Assembly (NCBI GenBank): GCA_000349905.1
Contig: KB722768.1
Span: 275,772 to 339,771, forward strand
DNA length: 64,000 nucleotides
Origin: Volvariella volvacea V23
Taxonomy: Eukaryota > Basidiomycota > Agaricomycetes > Agaricales > Pluteaceae
Reading direction: 5' to 3'
Shown here: positions 34,326-46,200 of the stretch, piece after piece
Numbering within the stretch: the first letter of the stretch is position 1
Layout: every line of letters begins with the position of its first letter
Notes under the pieces: generated by a model
What the model saw: only the letters and a program-made list of their open reading frames with translations
Told to the model about the DNA's origin: nothing
Databases searched by the model: none
Position numbers and translations under genes: made by a program

Positions 34326-37300
34326 CCTCGGATTGTGTATTAGTGAGTGTACAGATTCCCATCCACCCCTCTGCCTCCCCCTTCATCCGCACCGAGTCGT
34401 GTCACACCCTACCCCTCTCCTTTGCTTAATTGTCTACTATCCGTCAAACGTGGCGCTTGTCATTTTTTCCTATTTACCTCACTACAGGCAGACACCGGTG
34501 CGAACGGTACGAACGATGCTTCCTAGCTCTAACCGACCAATCATTAGCGAGGCGCTAGATCCTTCGAACTCTGAAAGGATCTTTCTTCCACTTCATGGGA
34601 ACGGCATTACCCCCCTTGCTGCTGCGTTTTTTGATGCACTAAACGCAGTGGTGCATCCACCTACGTCGTTTCATGTAAGTAATGATCCCCATTGCCGCCG
34701 TCATTCTCCTACGTCAGGTATTCAAACCGCACCTCATCCTTCCATCCCTTCTACTCAGTTCCCCAATCAATTTAAACTCTACCTGAAATAAATGAACTCG
34801 TGTAGTGCGTGTGTACGCTCCAGGCATGCGTGGATAGGGAAAAACCCGCCCCAAGGTTGTTCCGCCTTTCGATGCTTCCATCCACTAAAGCCATACAATC
34901 GAATCGCTCGAAACGCTTATCGAACGCACCGATCATCGCATGTCCATACTTCATGCTCCTAGCAGATCCTCCTCTCGTCCAGCCAAGTTACGTGTATTGG
35001 ATCACATGCCAGCGTCTTGCACTCGCAATCGCCGCGCCACTGCCCATCTCCAATAATTGTGCCACTCTAGCCATGAATTAGCGCCTCGCTGACAATGTCT
35101 ACCTTGCGATTAATTCAAGTCATTGCTATCATCTCGGAACAGTGCTTCTCTTCACCTCTGTCCTCGAATTTCAAGTCGGATTGAAAGGGTTCCTTAATGT
35201 ACACTTGGCGTCGTCTACATCGTCTTGGCACTAGGGCAAAAGTTACTTGTGGCTCTGCTTCTGGACTGGCCACCGTGGGTATGTTCGCTAATAATTGAGG
35301 CCTAGCAGCACTCTTACTACTCTCAGCCCATGCTCAACACTAGACTACAGCCTTTTTGTAGGGTACCTTCTCAGCTCACCGACTGAGCATGGCGGCGACT
35401 TCATCCCCCTAAACCCTGGCAAGAGGGTTCCTCATATGGCGAGTCTCTATGAAAAACTGTATACACGCATAGAACGGCGATTCGGCGAATAAAAATGTAA
35501 TACTAATAGTGAGTTATGACGACGGTCTCCGCGCCCTAAGCATCGGACAATGCCGCACGAGCGGTGTTCTCCCAGCTATTCTAAATCGCTCATGATCACG
35601 GCCTCCAAAATATAGGTTATGCTAACTAACAATGCAACGGAGCGGATGTTTTGGAAAAAGGAAGGAAGTTTACTTTCTCTCATCCATCCATCCCCACCCG
35701 CCGCTGCTGCTACCATCACCACCATCACGATTAGCAACGGCTTGCAAGGTTATTGGCGATAAGCGAAGACAGGAAGTGTCCGATGTTGAGCTAGAAAGAA
35801 GGAGAAGTGGAGACGAAAGGAAGGCGATCGCTAGGGCGAGAAGCTGGGCATTTTACATAGGGCATGCGCGCTTACCTTGTCCACCTCGTGAAGATGGCGG
35901 CTTCCATGACCTGAAACCGTTGGGTGGTGGTTTTTAGCGCAAGTCGGGAAGACTTGGTTCGAAGAGGGTTTGGGAAGGAGGTAGTTAGAGTATTGAAGGA
36001 TGGTTTCACCGAAGACGGTGATCTTTGTGGTTGCGTATACTGTACGTACCGTGAGTCCGTGCTCTCGCATTGACCTTGGAAAAGTTGTGTAGAAACAGAT
36101 GCGAATGCGTTTGCACCGTCCCCTTACAATGTGATCATTGACAGACAATTATAGAGAGAAAACGGAGAGTTGTATGTCGCCATTCACAGCCGGAATGAGG
36201 CTAGCCTGCAAAAATGTCCTCACTAACCAAGACTAGCTGTGGTCAGCACAGAAACCTAAACTGAAAAGATACACTCGCACTCTGTTCTTCACATTGCTTT
36301 GTCGTATTGTGAGAAACCCAAACCGCTTATGACCCACATCAGCCTCCGTCCCGTCCCAGTCCATTCCACCCGGTTTCGCACACGAAAATACGGCATACGA
36401 TCAGAACCTACCTGCCCTCATTACTGGTCTTCACGAACATCTTTTCTATCAACGCACTAGGTGCCCTGGGCACTATCACTTATCTGTCAACGAGCGCGCC
36501 ACAGTCTTATAGAGTTGGAATTAGATTAGATGGGATCAATTAATCAAATTATGGTTCCAATGATGCCAACTAGTTGGTGTGGCAGGGGAGAGCACCTGAT
36601 AATTGAACGACATGCTATGTATAGTTCAATTTCAAGGATTATGGAGGGGCTATTCTTGTAGCTTGTCGCTCAGATGTTGGACTTTGTGCAGTCAGGTCTG
36701 CTGTCTTCCAGTACATGCGGGTCAGTTTCGTGATAGCCCATTGGGGTACTGTTTAGATAGCGCGATGGTAACGGTCGATCAGCAGTAATGAAAGATAATT
36801 ATAACCCACGGTTTAGCGGTGTTCCGAGCATCATCGCACCCATGCCCATTCTACTACTATACAATAGGCCTACCCATGACCAGGCCATCCCGGTGCAGAC
36901 GTCATGGCATACTCAGGACTTGAAAGAGAAAGAACTAGGAATACTGTGATAAAACCTCAACATACATGTGCCCACCCCTTCTCCCATACTTTTCGCATGT
37001 CAAGCCTCGGCCCTCCTTCCCGGGGAGGCCACCCATGGAACAGCTACGCTCGGCTAGTCTAGCCGTATGCCGTATAAAGTTCGTTCAGAACGGGTTCAGA
37101 ACGGGTTCAGAACGGTCCAACGGGTACGATGCCGATTTTGTTAGTCTGAGTTTATCAATAGCCGTCATATACAGTATGTGCTCCGAATCCGGGTCTTCTG
37201 CTGTTTCAGATCAGGCGGAATGAGCTTCAAGTTGGCGGCGGTGGACATGCGGGCGGCTGCACAATGCACACACACCAGAGGCCGCCATGGAGACGGGGCA

Positions 37301-39443
37301 GGTAATGAGAAAAAGCCACACTGGGATTGTTACACAGCGTGCAAATCCCACCATGATTGACTTTAAACGGGCCATTCAGCAAGGGGTTGGGTGGGCGTGA
37401 ACATGGATCGACAAGTTCAGCTTGAACATAGTTGTTCCGGAAGGTGTCAAAAGACACCGGCGGCGTTTGACTTTAGACATTAGTAGGCAGGAAGGAAGAG
37501 TTCCCTCAGCAGCAAGGCGAGGAACCCACAACGTGCATGGGAGAAAACTGTACGGCATATGCAGTGAATGAGTAAGGCGTAAACTTCTTTGTGTCAATTA
37601 GCTTGGATTTATCGTTAAAATTGACTTGCAGTGCTAGCCGGGACTGACGTGCACGTCCCGATCGTAGCCCGAGCAGCTGTCGATGCCTACGCTTTTCCAT
37701 ACCTGTGTGAAGTTAATCGGAAAACACAAAGGATGATATGGGAAGTCCAGCTTGGATCGGGAAAGCAGGGTCTTTTGCAGGTATATTAGGCGTAGGAAGA
37801 GAAAAAAAGCCTCGATAAGCTTGAGTTCTGGGAGAAAGCTACCGCTTAGCAAGATCTTTGACAAATGATGTGCATGTCCTGGTATCAGCGCGTGTAATGG
37901 AGGACGCACCATCGACTATCAGACAAAGTTCTGATAAATTCGATGGAGGAACGTGCGGCGAGGTGTAGCTGCATTGCTCTTTCAGGTATTTGGTGATGAT
38001 AAATCAGATAATTGACAGCCACGGATATACGGTAAGCGGATGGGTGCGATGTAGCGCACACACTAAAGCCATGGATGAGGGCGGTGGAGGGTGGCCAATG
38101 GTTTGTCAGGCATATGTGAGTGTGAGACGAAAAGGGACTTAGCGGAGAATGCAAGTTCCTAGAAAGGTAGGGTCCTAGTGGAAGGGAAGGGGAGGCCACG
38201 TGCATTTGACTATCATGCAACAAAAAACCGAGGACGTCAATCAGTCAACCTGCAAGAGTGAACAAGTTCTCATGGACGAGGACAATCTCTCATCCATCAA
38301 CAATCTTAGGGGGTCCGATGGAAGTGGGCTGATATATGGGCAGGGTCATCAATCCTAGGAGACAGTGACTTTGTTAGGCGTCTTAATACCTCGGTTCAAC
38401 GACGAGATGATGCAAAGGCGAGTGCGGGTTTGATATCTCGAGGGCTGAAACCAAGTGCCATCGCAATTAGACGAATGTGGTGAGTACTCCGATGTGGATT
38501 TCAATTAGACTTAAAATAGAGTTGGCCGCCCTGTGCAGACAACGGCGCTATTGCCCATATGCACAAATAGCACTCGGTGGGCAGTGTGAGCTTACCGGGA
38601 CGGGAACGTCTACGAGCGAGGCTACGAAAAAAAGCTGGGAAAACAATGAAGAAATTAGGTGGGAAGAAGGCAGGGTGGTGCTGGTGCTGGTGGTTGACGA
38701 TAAGTCAAAGCCACGGTTGTAGATTCAATCGCAATTTCGATTGAAATTGGGACCGCTATTGCTTCCCTGGGCCGGTCATCCGGGGTAAACCAAAAATAAG
38801 GACCTGCCCAAGAGGTAAATGTTATCACAGAGTTGTGGTTCAAGGAGGTTTGCCGAGGTGCTGGTCGGGAGCAATGGGGAGGGGGGGAGGACAACATTAA
38901 ATCGTCCCACCCCAGCAGAAAGAGGCAAGAGAATCTCGGGATTGGGATGGGGAAACCTGGGTATGTGGTGGGATTGCAGTGGGATTGTTGATGGGGTCTT
39001 GGTCGCCACGTTGTCGGTTATCGCAGGAGGGGGATCTGGAAAGAGTCTGCTATTTTGAACTGGAGAAATCGCGATCTGATCAGGGTTCTCATGGCAGAAG
39101 TTGTTTGAGCAAGTTGGGTGGTGTGCCCCATTGAGGAGAGCCGCATCGAGAATGAGAAACGACCCTGGAGGATGTGCAGGTAGCCATTACACGCTTTCAT
39201 CCCATTTCCAATCGCGTGCATTCAATCATTCATCTGACAACTCGCGAATCCTCCCCTTTGCACCCATCCTATGGCAGATTTCCTGGCCATTCTGCCGATC
39301 TTCATCCATTCGCTCAACCACGGGAATTGCTCCAATGCCTGCGAGGGCATATAAGGTCGCCAATCTGTCCGCTATTCTATCCCTCAGCTCATCTCCTCAT
39401 TCCCCCTCCGCCTAATACTTACCTAGCTTCCTTTCGCACTCCA
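34326..39443. other. Mostly unassigned region
   Basis: About 5 kb with short open frames only. 34492-35081 may hold exons of an unrecognised plus-strand gene (see the entry at 33573). Beyond 35100 I see no domain, no transposon structure and no tRNA. The last few hundred bases before 39444 are the upstream region of the methyltransferase. Confidence 0.4.
37084..37116. repeat. Short tandem repeat, 11 bp x 3
   Basis: The unit GTTCAGAACGG occurs three times in perfect tandem. It lies in non-coding DNA and has no evident role. Confidence 0.85.
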
Positions 39444-41608
39444 ATGTCTTCCACATCCGCTCCCCACTGTGGCCCCTTCGCTTCCACTTCAAAGGCCTTG
39501 CAGCCTGTGTCCCTTCTGGGGTCACTGTCTGCTCTCAGTCCCCGCTCATGGATCATCTCATTGGGTTCGTACGACAATTAATTAACATATCCCTAATTCC
39601 TGTGCTGACTTCGGACTGATTTCTTCACCTGCACAGCACGCAACTCAATACTTTCTGTCCTAGATGATGCCATTACAGTCGGACACCTTACAATCTCCGA
39701 TTCAGAAGGGACGCGCCATTATGGCAACTACAAGAAGGGTTGCAATGATGCATACCTCAGAGTCGTTAATGACAGCTTCTGGCTGCGAATTTTGTTGTAA
39801 GTCGTTTTGAGATCGTGCAAGTACTTGCATGGACTGACGTCCCAAAAGGTCTGGTGACCTTGGCTGTAAGCTTCTTTACAGGGAATTTCATATACAGACA
39901 GCTCATAGACTATTATAGTCAGCGAAGCCTACATGGTTGGAGACGTTGAAGTCCCAGACCTCAAGGCTGCTATGAACGTAAGTTCCCTATTCTGCATTGA
40001 GGAGCGACAAAGAAATGACAGCTTCCCGTCTAGGTCTGGCTAGAAAACCAAACTAGCATGGAGGAGACACTGTCCTCAGTGGTAGCGAGAGTGTCATCCG
40101 CACTCTCCGGGCTCTACAACAGTTTCCTTGGCCAAACACGTTCGCAAGCACGCCTAAACGCTATCGCCAGTTACGATCAATCAAACGAGCTTTTCAAGGT
40201 AAGCGGATATCGAACCGAAATGAAGCAGAACTCGAGACTCATCTCTCGCTTCGTTAGGCTTTCCTATCGAAAGAAATGATGTACTCCTGTGCCCTATGGG
40301 ATGATGCAGAAGGTGGCGTCCGGGGCGATCTCGTGCGAGGTTCCAAGCAGGGAGAGCTAGAGGCAGCTCAACTTCGCAAAATCCATCACGTTTTGCGCAA
40401 GGCACGGGTCAAGCCAGGACACCGAATCCTTGAATTCGGCAGCGGATGGGGTGGGCTCGCTATCGAGGTATGTGCCTTAACTTCTCGATGATCGCCTCGA
40501 GATGTTGATGTCATTTCTTCTGATTTTTCTCGCTCTCTCCCCACTTCCACTCTTCTGGCTTTATTCATTTTTACCGCTCGTGTACCTCTTGACTCTCAAT
40601 CCACGGGTTGGGGAATGAAGGCGGCCCGTAGCTATGGATGCGAAGTTGATACATTGACACTATCCATCGAACAAAAGACGCTTGCGGAAGAACGAATTAA
40701 GGAGGCAGGACTCGAGGGGCGCATCCGAGTCCACCTTCTTGACTACCGGGAGATTCCCGCCGAATTCGAGAAGGCTTTCGACGCTTTCGTGAGCATCGAG
40801 ATGTTGGAGGTGAGCATTCCCCTTCCCTTCCCCCTTTTTGTCGCGATGAAGGTTGCTAACCAGCCGCTGTTCTTTCTTTAGCACGTCGGTGCCAAACATT
40901 ATAACACCTATTTCAAGCTTGTCGATTTTGCACTCAAGTCAAATGGGGCTACCGCTGTCGTCAGCTCCTCGACGTTCCCAGAGTCACGATTCACTGGCTA
41001 TCAGTAAGTCGCACCTCTTGTATTATGCTGATTCAGAGTTAACTGTGCTCGCATAGAGCCGAAGATTTCATGCGCCGATATATGTGGCCCAACTCGTGTC
41101 TGCCTAGTGCAACCGCTTTGATCACTGCAGCACAATCAGCCTCACAAGGTCGCTTCACTCTCGAAGGCGTCGAGAACCACGCAGCTCGTAAGTATCCTCA
41201 TTACATCATAATCCCCAACTACACTTCCCCGACTTCTCACCTTTTATGATCGTTCCTCTCACAAAAGATGTTCCGAAAAACTAACGCCCGCTTTTTCTCT
41301 TCTTACCTAAAATAGATTACCCTCGTACCCTTCGAGAATGGGGATACAGACTGGACGCCAATCTGACACAAGACATGATTGCAAAAGACTATCCATCATT
41401 GAGGGATCGCGCTGATTACGAGGCCTTCAAACGAAAATGGCACTACCTCTTTGCCTATGCTGGCTGTGGCTTTGCTAAAGGCTACATCACATGTCATATG
41501 CTCACGTTCATCCGTCAAGTAAGTGTTTTTCCGCTACGGAGAAAAGATCAAGGTATTAATAGACGTGTTTCCCTTTAGAATGACACACCTGCCGAGCGAT
41601 GCGATTAA
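39444..41608 (+). CDS. Cyclopropane-fatty-acyl-phospholipid synthase-type methyltransferase
   Basis: SAM-dependent enzyme that methylates or cyclopropanates unsaturated acyl chains of membrane phospholipids. Eleven exons: 39444-39564, 39637-39796, 39849-39865, 39919-39977, 40034-40198, 40258-40467, 40621-40809, 40882-41003, 41057-41187, 41316-41518, 41579-41608; 468 aa. Features: N-terminal domain with GDLGFSEAYMVGDVEVPDL, then NELFKAFLSKEMMYSCALW, the SAM site RILEFGSGWGG (about 230-240), TLSIEQKTLAEERI, and SIEMLEHVG at the active site. C-terminal FAYAGCGFAKGYI matches the family. Exon 3 is 17 nt (SGDLG). The family is of bacterial type but the eleven introns show long residence in this genome. 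Exact product (cyclopropane versus simple methyl branch) cannot be told. Confidence 0.92.
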
Positions 41609-43290
41609 GTTTCTGAGAGAGCTTTTCACACCATCGTATCATGCCCCTGCAACCAACCCGAACTTCATACCCATCCCGCTTCCTTACATACCCCCCTCAT
41701 ACTTACGAAGACGTCGATGACCCTGGACATACGGAAAGAACGAAACGAACAAAAGGAACATTCGACACTCGCCGAATACCCCCGCACAAAGGAAAACTAT
41801 ATCACGCTTTCTTCTACCCTTAACTAACCATGTATCAACCCTATTGTGTATCGTTATTTTTCTCACTAGTGGAGATATATATCTTGGACTCTGCTTTTTT
41901 TCTACTTTTTGCCCTTTTTTGCCTTTTTCTGTTTTTCTTTCCACCTTCTAAACTCTACAGCGTAGATTAGATGAAGTGCCTTTTATCCTTTCTATACCCT
42001 TTTTCACCCTTCCCCTTTGGTCTAAAAAGAACAAAAGTATGGTTAGCTATAGATAAAGAAGTCCCTCCAATGTACAGCAGATAAATAACTATTTAGAGCC
42101 CTTATACATCTCAATTTTCTCTCCAACTTAACATGTGTACGCAAAACTGAATTGTGCAAAGCTACAGCATCACTTCGCCTAAAGCCCTTTCTTAAGAGCA
42201 TAAAGCCGTGTAGGAGCTGCCCTCAGCATCTTTTCAGCCTCTGTATGTAGCCAGAAATCCTCCAAACCACGTATACCATATTGGGGCATCCACAAGATCG
42301 CGGAGCTTTGGACCCTTTGCCAAATCAGTGCAACGTCACAAATCCCAACCTCATCCCGAACCCAGTACCGTACTAGCGGTCCCGCCGGCATGCTACCCAA
42401 CCTCGGCATCGGGTGCGCTCTCGGTGGGCTGGATTGCGGAGGGACTCCCATGCCTTAGGCGATGATGGTGAGCTCAGACTCGAATGAACACGCCGCCATT
42501 GCTATACACGTGCACCAAAAGAGCGACGACCCGGGCACGCTCATTGCCAAGCCCATCGTCCGCTGTGGCTACACCTTCCTTGTATATCCATGATCCGGAA
42601 CTAAGCCCCCATAGGAAAGTGGCACAGCAAGCGCGCAGTCCCCGTTACGGTAGACTCGTGATCAGCAGCCTCGATATCAATTACGGTATGGTCTGGTCTC
42701 TCTCGGTCTCTCGGGTGCGAATTGACTTTTTGACGAGGCCTTTTTCAAGGCACCAGATAGGCGTTCAGAGATATGCGCGGCAAGTATGATGGCGTGTTTG
42801 CAATTTGAGTTGCGGGGGGCTGTGGTGATGCAATGGAGGACTCGGAATCGAGATTCAGGTTGTAGCGTGTGGGTGGCGTGAAGTCATTGTCTGCAACGCC
42901 GTTGACGGCAGGTTGCTTGCTGTGGATCATTACGACGCTGAGGGTACCCGAGCGGAAATGGACCCGTGATAAAGCTTAAAGTCTGAGATTGCGATGCTAT
43001 CTAGCAACCAGTTCAACTGAGACTAGATCTACCTTCGACATACATGAACTTGTTATACCAACTCTATATACCGAGCAGGAAGTAAGGACAGTAAATAATG
43101 AGGGAGAGAAAAGGGAGACTATTATTCTACGAGTTAGAAACAATGGGTATGTATATATACCTGTAGGTCGTGATCAGGACGTTAGCAGTTTTGACGTTAT
43201 ATGACATGTTTATCCGGTTGCTGTGGATGCGAATGAACAAAAGATGGAAATGAACAGAGGGCGTATAAAGATGTCGTTTCGATGGGAGCC
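41609..43290. other. Convergent region between methyltransferase and kinesin
   Basis: Contains both 3' ends and a patch of coding-like sequence at 42179-42930 described separately. 41840-41960 is T-rich. 42960-43290 shows nothing recognisable. Confidence 0.4.
42179..42930 (-). CDS. Possible small unrecognised gene (strand uncertain)
   Basis: On the minus strand two open pieces could be exons: 42745-42930 (MIHSKQPAVNGVADNDF.., Pro/Thr/Ser/Asn-rich, 61 codons) and 42179-42451 (90 codons, ending MPQYGIRGLEDFWLHT..LKKGL), the second with Trp- and charge-rich composition like a real protein. I could not find a splice pair joining them in frame. On the plus strand 42463-42594 reads MMVSSDSNEHAAIAIHVHQK.. 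to ..RCGYTFLVYP with mostly C or G third bases. Either strand, or a decayed gene, is possible. Confidence 0.25.
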
Positions 43291-46200
43291 TTAGGATAAC
43301 GTGCGTGTTGGGTCTAATTTTACCGCCCACGATTGCAGTTCCTTGTGGTTTGGCGCGGCGAGGGCGTAGGAATTCGATGCTGTGAAGAGCGTAAACGCGA
43401 ATGGTTTCTACATTGTGTCGGGCGAGTTAGGATTCTGGATAGTCCGAGTGAGGCGCTCACGTACCCCGAGTAGCATCTCCTTATGAGGGTCACTTTCGAC
43501 ATTAACACCCACAAGACTGACTACTCCGATTTCGTCAATCTCGTTTGAGTGGGCGTACATGTGAAGGTGTGGTCTAGAGCAGCTGTGGTTAGCTAATACA
43601 TCACCACGAGCAAAGACGATCACAAACCTCTTCAACACGAACCACCGACGTTCCCAGACGTTCTTTCCGGCATCTACGAGGATCATGAGGTGGCCCTTCT
43701 TTGTCGCGCTATCACTGTTCAAGCACCAGGAGAAAAAAGGGTCGGGTCGGACTTAACAACGGCCACAAAGTCTAATGTATTCAATTTAAGTCCATACCTC
43801 CGAGGAATGATCTGAGTTTCTGAGATATATTTCAGATCTTCAACAGGTTCGACGTTGGACACCCGTTTCGTTGAAGATTCTTCAGGGTCATTGGGCTCCT
43901 GGCTGAGTACAATCTGCAAGAATCGTCCACCAAGAGCGTGAGTACAGTCAGCACATTGCACACAAAAATGGGAACAGGTCAGGGACAAGTTTAGGGTTGG
44001 GGCATTTCAAAATGAACACCCCATTGATGGTCCAGCAGGGTGGCCCATGATGACAAGATTTTTTTTATCGATGATGGATGGGTGGAAGGATGGGCGATTT
44101 GATGAAGTGGCGATGACAGGTATAGAAAATTACTAACCGTTCCTGGATGACCGAATCGCTTCTGCCATAGGGCCAACGAGTTCCTCAGTAAATCAGCCTT
44201 GCGCCATTCTAAAGCTTCCGGAGGTATCGGTTTCGGAGGTGAATGCTGTAGAATAACCCTAACAGCTTGTACATCCGCCGCCCTGCGTTCTGTTGTCACG
44301 AGTCGGTTATAATCCTCTACCACAGAGATGCCCCTCGGCTTCCATACACCACCCAAAACCTCTTCCCCTCGGACATACTTCTCCGACGTATCAAGCCTCC
44401 AGAGGTCCTTCGCGGAGCGGGTTAGCGGCGGTGAAAGTCGCACACTAAATAGAGTGCTTGTCTTGGCCAAGATCTTGCTAGACCCGAACAAAGTCATCAA
44501 CTTGGAGGGCGGGCTTGCATCTCGTGTCTGCATGGTGATTGCCAGATCCATGCTAAACTGTACCGGATCTGCACAAGTTTCCACCGCGACTCCCCAAGTC
44601 AACTGTAGCAGAACACGATGACCAGCCGCAGTTACCCTATTCAATAACTCCGAGTTATGAATACTTGAGTCCCAGGGTGCCGTGGCGGTAAGTGTTCCTG
44701 TTCCGTCCGGCTTGAATTCCAATGTCTGCTCTTTCATCAAAGGCATGTTGACCAGAGGTTTGGAGGTAGAATCGTGTATCCTTCCTTTGTTGTCCAGTAA
44801 GCGGACATTGCCTACCCGAACCTTCGTGACCTCTACCCAGGGTAACTGTTGTCCCGAACTGGAAGACAGTGTCAACACGACGCGCCTCTGAATGCCTTGG
44901 TGCAACGAAAAAGCGCCTGGATCCAGTCCCCCATGTGCGACCACTGGCACTGGTACATACTCCCCGTCAGGCCCCAGCTCGCGAATCTGTAGCCATGCCA
45001 CCACATCATGAGTTTGCTCGACGAAAAAGTCGTTCTCCGATCGTCTCATGGGTGGTAGCGCCGCTGGACGATTATCGCCGCCGTTAGCGCCATTTGCGCC
45101 AGGGCCCGGGGAGGAAGATAATGAAGACTCGGAGCTGCTCGCTCTCGATGCAGAGGACGAGGACATGTAGGGTTTCTGGTCTCGTAGGTCATCCCATCGC
45201 TCCATACGCTCCAGATATGTTGGTTTTGTTGAAGCGAAAAACTCTATGGGAGCATATCCTTGTCGAAGATGGGTCAACACCTTCGATGTGATCCCAATTG
45301 TAAAGCTCTTTCTATACTTCAACGACGAAAGAGACGAAGCATCAAGGTCGACTGCCGATGAAGGATACACGGCCTCTGTAGATAGAGTTGGACCAACCAA
45401 CGACGACAACCTTACTTGGAGGTGTACTGCAGAGAAATCATGTGAAGAGAGGCCCTTTACTTGGTCGACATTCAGGAAGAAAGTCAACTTGGAGCCAGCA
45501 GGGAGGTTCGAAGGGAGAGTAGAGGGAGAAGGGGAAACAGGTCGAGTCGGAGGACGAGTTGGAGGATTCGACCCATTCAAATACTTCGCAGTGAGAGCCA
45601 CGTTGACGATTTTAATCTCAACTCTACAGGATCCAATGGCCTCCGCGGTGTACCGACAGAAGATGGGGACAGTTGATATTGATGACAATCGGCGGGAGAG
45701 GGGTACCAGAGAAACCAGCGCATTGCCGATAAAAGAGTACTCTGGTGGTGGAGAATCGTAAAATGGTTCGTCGGATGAGAAGTGTTGGGTATATGACGGC
45801 CGGTCGATATAAGTCGTTAAATTTCGCATTCGTTGCAGCTGTTGCTGCATACGATCCAGAGACCAGGCATAAATCGCATTATGTCTCTTGTCTAGGACTT
45901 TTATAGCCACTGAAGGTTGAGTTGCGGAAGCCAAGACGGGATCAACGACATCTCCAAATTCGTCCAATCCCGCAATCGTATCCACCGCCGATTTCGGGGC
46001 AGCCAGGGAACCACCCGAGGCAATAGTAAAGTTATACGAGACCTCCTTGCCTAACTCCTTGCTGCAGAATACAAAAAATCGGAGAAAAAGAGGATTAAAA
46101 TCAGTTTACGTGGCGTAGGTGGGCTGATTGAATTAAGGTTCAGGAGTAAAAGCGCGCCTACATACCTGATGATGTTGGCTTCCTTGACAAGCACGGCGCT

